From NCBI GenBank assembly GCA_016934125.1, contig JAFGTL010000005.1:1-15659 (forward strand): 15,659 nt of DNA. The letters run 5' to 3'. The notes under the pieces were generated by a model that saw nothing but the letters and a program-made list of their open reading frames with translations, did not search any database and was not told the origin of the DNA. This DNA is from Candidatus Hydrogenedentota bacterium (GTDB taxonomy: Bacteria; Hydrogenedentota; Hydrogenedentia; Hydrogenedentales; SLHB01). The position numbers were made by a program, and so were the translations under genes. Of the stretch, positions 1 through 7,592 are shown one piece after another. Numbering within the stretch: position 1 is the first letter of the stretch; each line of letters starts with the position of its first letter.

Positions 1-1
1 G

Positions 2-478
2 TGGAGCACTCCCGGCAAGGGCACCACCTTCACGGCGTTCTTCCCGGCGGCAAGATCCCTGTCCAAGGAGCCCGACACCGCCCGGGGGCCCGAGCAGGGC
101 GCGCTGCCCTCGATGTCGGGCACGGTGTTGCTCGTGGACGACGAGACCTCGGTGCGCGCCGTCGGACGGGAGATGCTCGAGGCGGCCGGCCTCACGGTCT
201 TGACGGCCAGCAGCGGCGCCGAAGCGCTGGAGCAGATGAGCGAACACGCGGACGAGATCGGCTGCGTCTTGCTGGACGTGACGATGCCGCGGATGAGCGG
301 CGAGGAGACACTCCGGGCGCTGCGTGAGATCCGGGAGGATGTTCGGGTGATCATGTGCAGCGGATACAGCCAGCAGGAGGTCGGCGCGCAGTTCGCCGAC
401 AAGGGCGTGGCGGGCGTCGTCCACAAGCCCTACCGGATCGCCGACTTGCTTCGCGTGCTACAGGGGTGCATGTCGTAG
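2..478 (+). CDS. Hybrid histidine kinase, C-terminal part (ATPase tail plus receiver domain); 5' end outside window
   Basis: The reading frame is open from base 2 to the TAG at 476-478 and continues off the left edge, so the ATG at 113 is probably internal. The first residues read W-S-T-P-G-K-G-T-T-F-T-A-F-F-P, the usual end of a histidine-kinase HATPase_c domain (G-x-G-T-x-F-x-x-x-x-P). A short linker leads to a complete receiver domain: LLVDDE acidic pocket, LLDVTMPRMSG with the phosphoacceptor Asp, MCSGYS in the Thr/Ser switch region, and HKPY with the conserved Lys. It ends about 13 residues after that Lys, at the end of the receiver fold, with no output domain. In this family the C-terminal receiver takes phosphate from the kinase core or a partner. 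Its receiver resembles that of the hybrid kinase at 7593-9197 (MPRM, KPY and the following helix), so the two are probably paralogues. The sensor part cannot be seen. Confidence 0.9.
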   Translation, partial: WSTPGKGTTFTAFFPAARSLSKEPDTARGPEQGALPSMSGTVLLVDDETSVRAVGREMLEAAGLTVLTASSGAEALEQMSEHADEIGCVLLDVTMPRMSGEETLRALREIREDVRVIMCSGYSQQEVGAQFADKGVAGVVHKPYRIADLLRVLQGCMS

Positions 479-510
479 CGGGCGAGTGGGAAGCCGACGG
501 CCCGGCCCCG

Positions 511-519
511 TGGTATGAT
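511..519 (+). promoter_or_regulatory. Extended -10 promoter of the 572-3370 gene
   Basis: TGGTATGAT reads as an extended -10 (TGn followed by TATGAT, five of six matches to TATAAT) in otherwise GC-rich DNA. No good -35 box lies 16-18 bp upstream, which extended -10 promoters can tolerate. Transcription would start near 526, giving a leader of about 46 nt. An ATG at 515 lies inside this box and is therefore unlikely to be the real start of the gene. Confidence 0.55.
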
Positions 520-524
520 GGCTC

Positions 525-552
525 CCTCGAATGAACCGATCGGCATTCGAGG
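525..552 (+). repeat. 9-bp perfect inverted repeat at predicted mRNA 5' end
   Basis: CCTCGAATG (525-533) and CATTCGAGG (544-552) are perfect reverse complements around a 10-nt loop that itself contains CCGATCGG. The left arm begins 6 nt after the -10 box, so the transcript would begin with this stem. It may be a 5' stabilising hairpin or a binding site for a dimeric regulator. Confidence 0.6.
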
Positions 553-571
553 CCGCGAAGGGGGAATCACG

Positions 572-3370
572 ATGATCGACGTCCGCGTCCGATGCTGCCT
601 GTCGCTCCTAATGTGGGCGGCCCTGTGTTCGGGGGTGCTGCACGCGGCCGAGGCGGAACCGCTCACGAATCCGGGATTCGAGGAAGGGGTGGCCGGCTGG
701 ACGACGAAAGTCATGCGCGGCCGCGTGGCTGCGACAACGATCCCGGGGGAGCACGGTGCGTGCCTGCAGGTGCTGGGCGAGGCCGGGGCGCGCATGAAGG
801 TGACGCAGCGGGTTGCCGTCCGGCCCCAGCAGTGGTACCGCGCGAGCTTCCGGTGCTGGGCGGGCCCGAACGGCGAGGGCGGCGGTGCGCTGGGCAACCT
901 GCGCATCGTGCTCACCGATCCGAACGGGAAATTCATCGATTACGCGGGCGGCGCGACGCTGCTGGACACGTTCGGCCAGTGGATCACCGTGGAGGCGGCA
1001 GCGGAGACCTCGTTGTCGACTTCGACGTTGACGCTCGAGTTCAACGCGTCGGGGGCCTCCGACTTCCGCCTGGATGACATCGTGCTCGAGGAAATCGCGC
1101 CGCCGGCCCCGGGCCCGAATACGTGGGATGAACTCACGACGGCCCGGGAGACGCCCCTGGTGTTCTCCTCCTGGCAATACAACCACTGCGCCGAGCATTT
1201 CCGGCAGATGGGGCTGAAATACGGCTGGCGGTATCGGTTCGAAGAGCAGTTCGATCAGCTTAAGGAGTCCCACACGATCGGATTCTGGGCGGGCGACGAA
1301 GTGTATCGGCTGTATGCGGACAAGGGAATCCGGGCGTGCATCTACCTCTATCACGGGGCCAAGGCGTACCGCGACACGCAGTACGGGGGCGAGCCCCCGG
1401 CGGATCTGCCGTTCTTCATCGATCCGGTGACGCTCGAGGGCTACGTGGCGGCGTGCCGCGAGGCGTGCGCGGCCTATGGCGACACGCCCGGGATCGACTA
1501 TTTCTTCGTCATCGACGAGCCGTACAAGCTCTATCTCGGGGCCATCATCCCGAAAGCGGAGCGGATGTCGCCATTCTGGCAGGAACTCGAGCAGGAGGTG
1601 CGCGAGCAGTATGGGGGCGGGCGGTTCGGCCTGCCCGACGGCCCGGACGACACGGATGCGTGCCGGTGGATCGCCTACCTGGGCTGGGCCACCGACCAAC
1701 TCGTGGATCTCTTCGCGAGACTCCGGGAGGTGATCGACACGGCGGGATGCGGCGCGAAGCTGCTGGGGCCCGACGAGTTCGGGCGTGTCTGCCCGGAACG
1801 CTGGTGCGATCTGGCCGAGTCGGTGGACGTGTTCACTGGACAGGCGCTCGCGGCGCGGCTGGGCGCGAGCAATTACCGGCCGGGGGCAATCACGAAGTGT
1901 GCGGTGGATTTCACAGGCAAGGCGGTGCACAACGCGACGCAGATCCCGGCCTACGGGGGATCGCCGTCGCCGGAGCGCGTGCAGGAACTGTACTCGCAGG
2001 TGCTGCGGAACGGCGGGGACGGCCAGATGCTGATCGCGGTGGAGTGGTTCGATCGGGAACTCAACCATCACCAATACAGCGCGCCGGCCCGGTGGGCGAG
2101 CGTGAAGAACTACCTGCGGATCATGGCCGGCACTGCAGTGCAGCGCCCTCGAGACAGCCGCCTGGGCGTGCTGTATTCGAGTCCCTCGGCCCAGGCGCTC
2201 GGGCCGGCGCTCGCGGATGAATGGGTGCTGACGGCGTACGCACTGCTCGGCCCAGAGGCCAGGGCATGGCCCCGCATGATCGACAGCTTCGCACTGGGGA
2301 CGGGCCGGGCCGATCTGGATGGGTTGTCGGTCGTGGTGCTGCCGTATGGGCCGTATGAACGGGGTGCGGTGTCCGAGCAGCTCGAAGCCTTCGTTGGACG
2401 CGGCGGCCTGTTGGTGTGCGGCGAGCCGGGCGTGCTGCAGCACGATGTCCTGGGCGATGCGCTGTCGGCGCGCCGCCTCCTGGGCGCCGAGCCGGCCGAC
2501 TGCGGCTCGCAGCGCGCCGTAACCTTCAGCTGGCCGGCGCCGTCGCGCCTGCGCATTCATGTGGACGCCTGCGCCGCCCTGCGCGCCACGGCCGAGGACA
2601 CCCGCGTCGTGGGGCTCTACGACAACGGGGAGTCCGCCGTGACGCTCCGGCCGTTCGGGAAGGGCGAGGTGCTCGTGTTCGGCTTCAGCCCCTTCGCGGC
2701 GTCCACGTACTCGGACGACGGGGAGTGGGTGGCCTGGTGGCGGCAGGTGCTCGCGGCGCGCGACGTGGCGCTGGATCTCCCAATCTGGGACTTGCGCCTG
2801 CCGGACGAGGCCGTGGTCCGGGCGGAAGCCCCGGCGGATGTCTGCATCACGGGGAACAGCTTCGTTCGCGCTCAGAACGGTGTGTATCTGGGCGCGAATG
2901 ATCCGCTCGATGGCCACTACACGCTGAGCGTCGCGCCGGATCTGTCGCCGGAGAGCGGGGGTACGGGGCCGATCGCGTTCGGCGCCGGCGATCTCACGGA
3001 TCGGGCATTGGCCGACAAAGGCCCCTTCGAACCGCGGCGGCGCGAGGCGAAGGAGCCCTACCGGGAAGAGGACTGGGCCGATCGATGGAGCGGGGCGGCA
3101 TTGGGCGACGGCCTGATCGTCGAGTTCTCATGGCCGGGGCCGCGCACGCTGACGCGCGTCCGGTTCTGGTATTCGGGTGCGATGCCGGATCTCGTGATCG
3201 ACGCCGGGGACGGGCCCGAGCCGGTGCGCGTGGCGGGCGCGGACGCCGGGCCCGACGTGGAACGGGTGGAGGCACGCGTGACGGGCCCGAGCGACTACCT
3301 GCGGCTGCGGTTCGCGCCGGGCGCCGACGAGTTCGCCCTGGCGGACGTCGAGATCTGGGCGGCGCGGTAG
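572..3370 (+). CDS. Secreted multidomain glycoside-hydrolase-like protein (932 aa), family not recognised
   Basis: The chosen start is the ATG at 572, because it puts a Sec signal peptide first (MIDVRVR, then a hydrophobic stretch to HAAEA near residue 28) and has a G-rich ribosome site (AAGGGGGAA) just upstream. Visible regions, with approximate limits: residues 29-174, a jelly-roll carbohydrate-binding-like module opening with LTNPGFEEGVAGW; 185-520, an alpha/beta region that looks like a TIM barrel, with FFVIDEP (D315-E316) and IAVEWFD (E491) as possible acid/base and nucleophile; 530-730, a flavodoxin-like fold resembling the trimerisation domain of GH42 beta-galactosidases (LDGLSVVVLP, then a GGLLVCGEPG turn); 800-932, a discoidin-like beta domain ending FALADVEIWAAR. 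The role is inferred: periplasmic or extracellular glycan cleavage. No substrate can be assigned, and the catalytic residues are guesses from clan GH-A patterns. It follows the partial hybrid kinase by 93 bp with its own promoter. Confidence 0.85.
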   Translation: MIDVRVRCCLSLLMWAALCSGVLHAAEAEPLTNPGFEEGVAGWTTKVMRGRVAATTIPGEHGACLQVLGEAGARMKVTQRVAVRPQQWYRASFRCWAGPNGEGGGALGNLRIVLTDPNGKFIDYAGGATLLDTFGQWITVEAAAETSLSTSTLTLEFNASGASDFRLDDIVLEEIAPPAPGPNTWDELTTARETPLVFSSWQYNHCAEHFRQMGLKYGWRYRFEEQFDQLKESHTIGFWAGDEVYRLYADKGIRACIYLYHGAKAYRDTQYGGEPPADLPFFIDPVTLEGYVAACREACAAYGDTPGIDYFFVIDEPYKLYLGAIIPKAERMSPFWQELEQEVREQYGGGRFGLPDGPDDTDACRWIAYLGWATDQLVDLFARLREVIDTAGCGAKLLGPDEFGRVCPERWCDLAESVDVFTGQALAARLGASNYRPGAITKCAVDFTGKAVHNATQIPAYGGSPSPERVQELYSQVLRNGGDGQMLIAVEWFDRELNHHQYSAPARWASVKNYLRIMAGTAVQRPRDSRLGVLYSSPSAQALGPALADEWVLTAYALLGPEARAWPRMIDSFALGTGRADLDGLSVVVLPYGPYERGAVSEQLEAFVGRGGLLVCGEPGVLQHDVLGDALSARRLLGAEPADCGSQRAVTFSWPAPSRLRIHVDACAALRATAEDTRVVGLYDNGESAVTLRPFGKGEVLVFGFSPFAASTYSDDGEWVAWWRQVLAARDVALDLPIWDLRLPDEAVVRAEAPADVCITGNSFVRAQNGVYLGANDPLDGHYTLSVAPDLSPESGGTGPIAFGAGDLTDRALADKGPFEPRRREAKEPYREEDWADRWSGAALGDGLIVEFSWPGPRTLTRVRFWYSGAMPDLVIDAGDGPEPVRVAGADAGPDVERVEARVTGPSDYLRLRFAPGADEFALADVEIWAAR

Positions 3371-3395
3371 CAGGGCCGGGGCACCGCGGGCCGCG

Positions 3396-4550
3396 TCAGT
3401 TGCCGTAGAACCAGTCGATGGGGATGCGGGCGACGTGCAGCCCGTCCCGCTGGTGGTAGCTGATGAGGGCCAAGTCGTCGACGAACGTCAGGCTGGGGTA
3501 GCCGTAATCGTTGTCGGGCTCGCCCAGGATCACGCGTTCATTCTCCCAGGTTTGGCCGTCGTCCTTCGAGAGGATGGACACAAAGGGCGTGCGCCACCGG
3601 AACGGCTCCTTGGGGCCGTCGCTGCAGCGGAGGAGGAGCAGATCGCCTGTCGAGGGGATCCGTGCAACGTTGATGGCGGAACTCGTGTACGGCGGAAGAG
3701 TAAGCTGCTCGATCAACTCTCCCTCCGACCACGAGGCGCCCTGATCGGCGGAATAGGCCCGGGCGATGGCCCGGCTGTAGGTGCGCATGAGCATCATCAC
3801 GCGCCCGTCCCGCAGTTCCACGAGGTGGGGTTCTTGGGCCTCGACAGGCAACAGGTTGACTTCATTGACGCTTCGATGCCAACTGTATCCATCGTCGTCG
3901 GAGTAGGCGACGTAGCTGATGTAGCCGGCGTGATCGTCCTCGGAGTCGGTGTGTTCGAACTCGACTGGGGCCAGGATCCGCCCGCTGGACAGGCGCACGA
4001 GCTTGTCGTTGTGCATGATGTTGTAGCCGCGTTGCGGCGTGACGATGAGTTGATCGCCCCAGGTGGCGCCGTCATCCAAGGAGCGGCGGTAGTAGTTGTG
4101 GCCAAACAGGGGCTTGGTGTTGGCGCTGTAAATGTACGACAGCAGAAGGTGTTCGTCGCTCAGCCGCAGGAAGCTGGGGTGGCAGTAGCGGCCCCGGCCG
4201 AGGGGCTTGGCGACGAGAACGAACTCGTCGCCCCAGGACTTCCCTTTGTCCTCGGAGATCCGCGCCCCGATTGCGCCGTCGGCGTTGCCGCTCGGATCCA
4301 TCCGCGTGTAGGCCAGCAACAGGCGGCCGTCCTTCAGTTCGATGAGGTCGCCCGGCATCCCGCGATAGCCGTAGTTCTGGATCGGCAACGGCACCGCGTG
4401 GACATCCTCGAACGCAGGCGGGGCCGCGCCCGGCGTGGCCGCTTCGGCGGCGCGGGCGACACGCGCCGGCACGAGGGCACATAGGGCGAGCAGCACGCCG
4501 ACATACACGGCCTCCAGAACAAGCCACACCGAGCCGGGATCCTTTGTCAT
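3396..4550 (-). CDS. Secreted sialidase-family / BNR-repeat protein (384 aa)
   Basis: The protein is a six-bladed beta-propeller of the sialidase (BNR_2-like) superfamily. Five Asp-boxes of the form S-x-D-x-G-x-x-W are visible at residues 99-106, 157-164, 217-224, 267-274 and 328-335, spaced about 50-60 residues apart as expected for propeller blades. A hydrophobic segment (8-27) followed by ARAAEA is a probable signal peptide. The N-terminal Y-R-I-P motif of classical sialidases appears here as Y62-R63-G-M-P, so the first arginine of the triad may be kept in a modified context. GGAG lies 7 nt before the ATG. Family members cleave terminal sialic acids or related sugars, but many environmental homologues have unproven substrates, so sialic acid is not certain. 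The gene ends 25 bp from the convergent GH-like gene and is divergent from the kinase operon. Confidence 0.88.
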   Translation of the reverse strand: MTKDPGSVWLVLEAVYVGVLLALCALVPARVARAAEAATPGAAPPAFEDVHAVPLPIQNYGYRGMPGDLIELKDGRLLLAYTRMDPSGNADGAIGARISEDKGKSWGDEFVLVAKPLGRGRYCHPSFLRLSDEHLLLSYIYSANTKPLFGHNYYRRSLDDGATWGDQLIVTPQRGYNIMHNDKLVRLSSGRILAPVEFEHTDSEDDHAGYISYVAYSDDDGYSWHRSVNEVNLLPVEAQEPHLVELRDGRVMMLMRTYSRAIARAYSADQGASWSEGELIEQLTLPPYTSSAINVARIPSTGDLLLLRCSDGPKEPFRWRTPFVSILSKDDGQTWENERVILGEPDNDYGYPSLTFVDDLALISYHQRDGLHVARIPIDWFYGN

Positions 4551-4598
4551 CGTCGTTCTCCAAAGTCAAGACGTATCATGTTCCCGTTAGGCTTGATG

Positions 4599-4628
4599 AA
4601 GATAGCACACGGCGTGTGTGGGAGTGAA
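4599..4628 (-). promoter_or_regulatory. Candidate promoter of the sialidase-like gene
   Basis: On the minus strand, TTCACT (4628-4623) is followed after 18 bp by TATCTT (4604-4599), which is preceded by TGC and so reads as an extended -10. The start would be near 4592, giving a leader of about 42 nt. The -35 is weak, so the call rests mainly on TGCTATCTT. Confidence 0.4.
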
Positions 4629-4668
4629 GCGCCGGGGAATGCGAAAAACACGAAAAGCAAGATCCGGC

Positions 4669-4696
4669 TCGCCAACGGGAAAAACTGCTGTATAAT
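4669..4696 (+). promoter_or_regulatory. Promoter of the signalling operon
   Basis: A consensus TATAAT (4691-4696) sits 16 bp after TCGCCA (4669-4674, four of six matches to TTGACA). It is the only strong -10 box between the divergent sialidase gene and the kinase start. The predicted start near 4703 leaves an unusually long leader of about 140 nt before the ATG at 4846. Confidence 0.6.
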
Positions 4697-4799
4697 AGCC
4701 AAGAGAACGTTGCCGGTGAGTGAATCCAGGCCGGAGGCGAGGGTTGCGCGCCTGACGGCCGATTTCCGATCGCGTTGCAAAGAGGGTGTGCCTGGACAG

Positions 4800-4819
4800 C
4801 CGGCACGTGCCGGTGCCGG
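4800..4819 (+). repeat. 14-bp palindrome with an extra half-site in the operon leader
   Basis: CCGGCACGTGCCGG (4800-4813) is a perfect palindrome, and its right half TGCCGG is repeated immediately at 4814-4819. In RNA, CCGGCA could pair with the second TGCCGG and leave an 8-nt loop. In DNA it could be a dimer-binding site with a third half-site. It ends 26 nt before the start codon. Confidence 0.5.
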
Positions 4820-4845
4820 GCCTGCGACGGGACGCAGAGGACGCA

Positions 4846-7128
4846 ATGAAGCGGACGTTATCGACACGCTCTGTGCAGGTGGTGCTGCCGGCTGTGTCGA
4901 CGTTGCTGTTGTACGCGTTGGCGGTGTTCATCGTCATCATCCCTTCGATCAAGTCCTACATGATGGCGGGCGAACGCCGGCTGCTCCAAGAACTCATGAG
5001 CAACGTGGTCACCCTGCTGGCGTCCTACGAAACGCGGGTGCAGTCGGGGGAATTGACGCGGGAAGATGCACAGGCGCGGGCCATGGAGCGTGTGCGCTCG
5101 ATCCGCTACGGCCCGGAGTTGAAGGATTACTTCTGGATCAACGACTTAGGGCCGGCGATGATCATGCATCCCTACCGCCCGGATATGGAGGGGGAGGATC
5201 TCTCGGACTACGCCGATCCGAACGGTACGCATCTCTTTGTCGAGGCCGTGCGGCTGACGCGCGCGCACGGGGAAGGATTCATCGAGTACGTGTGGCAACG
5301 CCACGAGGACGAGGCGAGACTCGCGCCGAAGCTGTCCTACGTGAAGCTGTTCGAGCCGTGGGGATGGGTGATCGGAACGGGGATCTACGTCGATCACGTG
5401 GACGAGAACATCGCCGCAATCACGGGGAGACTGGCCATCGCGTCGGGGGTGGTGCTCGTGCTGATTGCGGCGCTCTCCTTGTACACCGTCTACCATGGCC
5501 TGCGGGTTGATCGCGAACGGGAGCGTGTGGCCCAGGCCCTTGCGCGGAGCGAAGAGACGGCGACCGCGCTGCTGAATGCGCCGCCGGACGCCGCGTTTCT
5601 CCTGGATCCGCGGGGCACGGTGTTGGGCTTGAACCAGACGGGCGCCACCCAACTCAGGCGGCCCCGGGCCCGGCTGCTCGGGGCCAACGTGTTCGCGGCC
5701 CTCCCGCCCGAACTCGCCGAGGCGGGCCGGGCCCGGATGGCCGATGTGATGCGTTCGGGCAACGCCGTTCAGTTTGAGCACCGATTCGATGGCAGGGTGT
5801 TCATGTTCCACGTGTTTCCGCTCACCGAGTCGCGCGGCCAGGTGACGCGCGTGGCGGTGTACGCACGCGACATCACGAAGCGCAAGCGCGCCGAGGAAAC
5901 GCTGCTTCGCGACGAACAACGGTTGGAGGCGCTGGTGGGCTTGAACGAGGCCGGCGATGCACCCGTCCATGTCTTGATCGAGCTGGCAGCCAATGCGGCG
6001 GCCGAACTCACGGGCAGCGAGGCTGCTTACCTGGGGCTTGTGGACGAGGAACAGGCCGCGATCTCGGTGTACTGCGGGCGCTCGAAGGAAGCGCAACGCG
6101 AGCCCCTTCGGGCCGGGTTGCTTGACGGCGATTCGGCTTGGGGGAAGGCGGCGCGGGAGAGGACGAGCGTTGTCGAGAATCAGCCGGCCAGCAGGGAAAG
6201 CCCGTCCCCCTGGTGCGGGAGGAGGGTCGCTCGCAGCCTGACGGTGCCTGTCGTCGATCGGGGCCGGCTGGTGGTCGTGGCGGGTGTGGCCGACAAGCAG
6301 CAGGATTATGATGACGCGGATGCGCGCCAGCTCGCGCTGTTCATAGAGGGCGTATGGCGGGTGGTCTTGCGCAGACGCGCGGATGACGCGCTGACGCAGC
6401 GGACACAGGAATTGGAGCAGGCCAACGAGGAACTCGTGCGAAAGAACAAGGATCTCGACGAATTCACGTACGTGGCGAGCCACGATCTTCAGGAACCGCT
6501 GCGCAAGCTGATCGCCTTCGGCAAGATGCTTCCGGACGACCTGCCGGGCGAACTGCCGGAGCGGGCCCGCAAGGACTTGGAGTTCATCGTGGACGCGGCG
6601 GATCGCATGCAGAGCCTCGTGCGGGACTTGCTCAACCTGTCGCGGGCGGGGCGGACGGCCTTTGTGACGGAACGGGTGCCGTTGGGAGACTGCGTGGAGC
6701 GGGCCTTGGTGGCGCTTGCGGCCCGTATCGAGGAGTCGGGGGCGCAGATCGAGCAGGGAGTTCTGCCGGACGTGCAGGGCGATCCGCGGTTGCTGACGCA
6801 GTTGTATCAGAACCTCATCTCGAACGCGATCAAGTTCGTCCAGGGGGCGCCTCCCAGGGTGCAGATCACCGTGGAGGACCACAACGGGGTGGCGGTGTTT
6901 GGGGTGAGGGACAACGGGATTGGGATCAATCCGGAGTACACCGAGCAGATCTTCGCGCCGTTCCGGCGGCTTCACGGACGAAGCGAATACGATGGCTCCG
7001 GGATTGGGCTGGCCATCTGCCGCAAGGTCGTGCAACGGCACGGCGGGGCCATTTGGGTGGAGTCGGAGCCGGGCGTAGGATCGCATTTCAAGTTCACGCT
7101 GCACGAGCCGGGGAAGGGAGAGCCATGA
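4846..7128 (+). CDS. Membrane sensor histidine kinase: Cache-PAS-GAF-HisKA-HATPase (760 aa)
   Basis: The start at 4846 has AGAGGA 6 nt upstream and gives a protein beginning directly with a membrane helix. Order of domains: TM1 (about 11-34); an extracytoplasmic single Cache domain (about 40-190) with DYFWIND, MIMHPYRP, DPNG and PWGWVIGTGIYVD; TM2 (about 194-216); PAS (232-345) ending ARDITKRKRAEE; GAF (about 358-510); a short coiled linker; HisKA with H546 in ASHDLQEPLRK; HATPase with N-box (QNLISNAIKF, 655-664), DNGIGI (689-694), FAPF and GSGIGL (717-722). All catalytic motifs are intact. Such Cache domains usually bind small organic molecules outside the cell. The SHDLQEP type of kinase typically pairs with Rcp1-like receivers, and exactly such a gene follows with an ATGA overlap. 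It has no receiver of its own. Ligand unknown. Confidence 0.93.
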   Translation: MKRTLSTRSVQVVLPAVSTLLLYALAVFIVIIPSIKSYMMAGERRLLQELMSNVVTLLASYETRVQSGELTREDAQARAMERVRSIRYGPELKDYFWINDLGPAMIMHPYRPDMEGEDLSDYADPNGTHLFVEAVRLTRAHGEGFIEYVWQRHEDEARLAPKLSYVKLFEPWGWVIGTGIYVDHVDENIAAITGRLAIASGVVLVLIAALSLYTVYHGLRVDRERERVAQALARSEETATALLNAPPDAAFLLDPRGTVLGLNQTGATQLRRPRARLLGANVFAALPPELAEAGRARMADVMRSGNAVQFEHRFDGRVFMFHVFPLTESRGQVTRVAVYARDITKRKRAEETLLRDEQRLEALVGLNEAGDAPVHVLIELAANAAAELTGSEAAYLGLVDEEQAAISVYCGRSKEAQREPLRAGLLDGDSAWGKAARERTSVVENQPASRESPSPWCGRRVARSLTVPVVDRGRLVVVAGVADKQQDYDDADARQLALFIEGVWRVVLRRRADDALTQRTQELEQANEELVRKNKDLDEFTYVASHDLQEPLRKLIAFGKMLPDDLPGELPERARKDLEFIVDAADRMQSLVRDLLNLSRAGRTAFVTERVPLGDCVERALVALAARIEESGAQIEQGVLPDVQGDPRLLTQLYQNLISNAIKFVQGAPPRVQITVEDHNGVAVFGVRDNGIGINPEYTEQIFAPFRRLHGRSEYDGSGIGLAICRKVVQRHGGAIWVESEPGVGSHFKFTLHEPGKGEP

Positions 7129-7589
7129 TGCCTGCCGCGGGCCACGTACTGCCGGCTGTGATCCTCCTTGTCGAAGACGATCCGGGCGATCAGGAGTTGA
7201 CACGCCGCGCCATCGAGGCGTGCCGGCTCCGCAATGAACTGCGGATTGTGCGGGACGGAGAAGAGGCCCTCGAGTACTTGCTGCGCACCGGGCGGTACGA
7301 GGATGCAACGACGGCGCCGCGGCCGGACTTGGTGCTTCTCGATCTGAACCTGCCGCGCGTGAACGGCCGCGAGGTGTTGCGCCGCATGCGTGACGATCCG
7401 TACCTCCGCAGAATCCCGGTGGTTGTGCTGACCACGTCGCACGAGGAAGAAGACGTCATCAAGAGTTATGAACTGGGCAGCAACTCGTATATCACCAAGC
7501 CGTTGGACATCCACCAGTTCGTCAGGGTGGTTCAGCAACTGGAGCGATACTGGTTCCAGATTGTCGTTCTGCCGCCAAACGAGGAGTGA
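7125..7589 (+). CDS. Rcp1-type single-domain response regulator (154 aa)
   Basis: This gene starts at 7125, overlapping the kinase stop as ATGA, with GGGAGAG just upstream; a second ATG at 7128 is equally possible. The protein is one receiver domain: LLVEDDPGDQELTRRA with acidic residues E17-D19, phosphoacceptor D73 in LLDLNLPRVNG, T103/T104 in VVLTTS, and K125 in ITKPLD. The extended alpha4-beta5 region (EEEDVIKSYELGSNSYITKP) and the tail LERYW are typical of the Rcp1 family that partners phytochrome-like kinases. It carries no output domain, so it acts by docking to another protein or as a phosphate shuttle. Given the overlap it is very likely the direct partner of the upstream kinase. Translational coupling is likely. 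Confidence 0.93.
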   Translation: MMPAAGHVLPAVILLVEDDPGDQELTRRAIEACRLRNELRIVRDGEEALEYLLRTGRYEDATTAPRPDLVLLDLNLPRVNGREVLRRMRDDPYLRRIPVVVLTTSHEEEDVIKSYELGSNSYITKPLDIHQFVRVVQQLERYWFQIVVLPPNEE

Positions 7590-7592
7590 GTC

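Noticed and set aside
1..327. Frame 1 plus-strand frame beginning GTG at base 1.
   Set aside because: Frame 2 over the same bases encodes the kinase ATPase tail and receiver; frame 1 is an Arg/Gly-rich shadow.
608..2917. Long minus-strand frame opposite the GH-like gene (over 700 codons).
   Set aside because: The plus-strand frame carries a signal peptide and recognisable domains. The minus frame is rich in Arg/His/Pro with no motif, as expected of the complement of a high-GC gene.
3363..3388. CGCGG/CCGCG pairing between the convergent GH-like and sialidase genes as a terminator.
   Set aside because: Only 5 bp with a 16-nt loop and no T-run; too weak to call in GC-rich sequence.
4566..4596. 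TCAAG/CTTGA inverted repeat in the sialidase leader.
   Set aside because: Five base pairs around a 21-nt loop, and one arm would be partly upstream of the predicted start; not comparable with the other 5' hairpins.
4786..4845. Upstream ATG of the kinase gene, adding 20 residues before the membrane helix.
   Set aside because: The ATG at 4846 has a proper AGAGGA site and starts right at the membrane helix, while the extension is polar and crosses the palindrome.
4825..4845. GGGACGCAGAGG before the kinase start recalls part of the GEMM-I c-di-GMP riboswitch (GGGACGCAAAG).
   Set aside because: The GCACAGGGCAAACC arm is missing upstream and there is no room for the second helix before the ATG. 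A short chance match is more likely.
5146..7308. Long minus-strand frame opposite the Cache histidine kinase.
   Set aside because: The plus strand has every kinase motif. The opposite frame is low-complexity Arg/His/Pro and has no family features.
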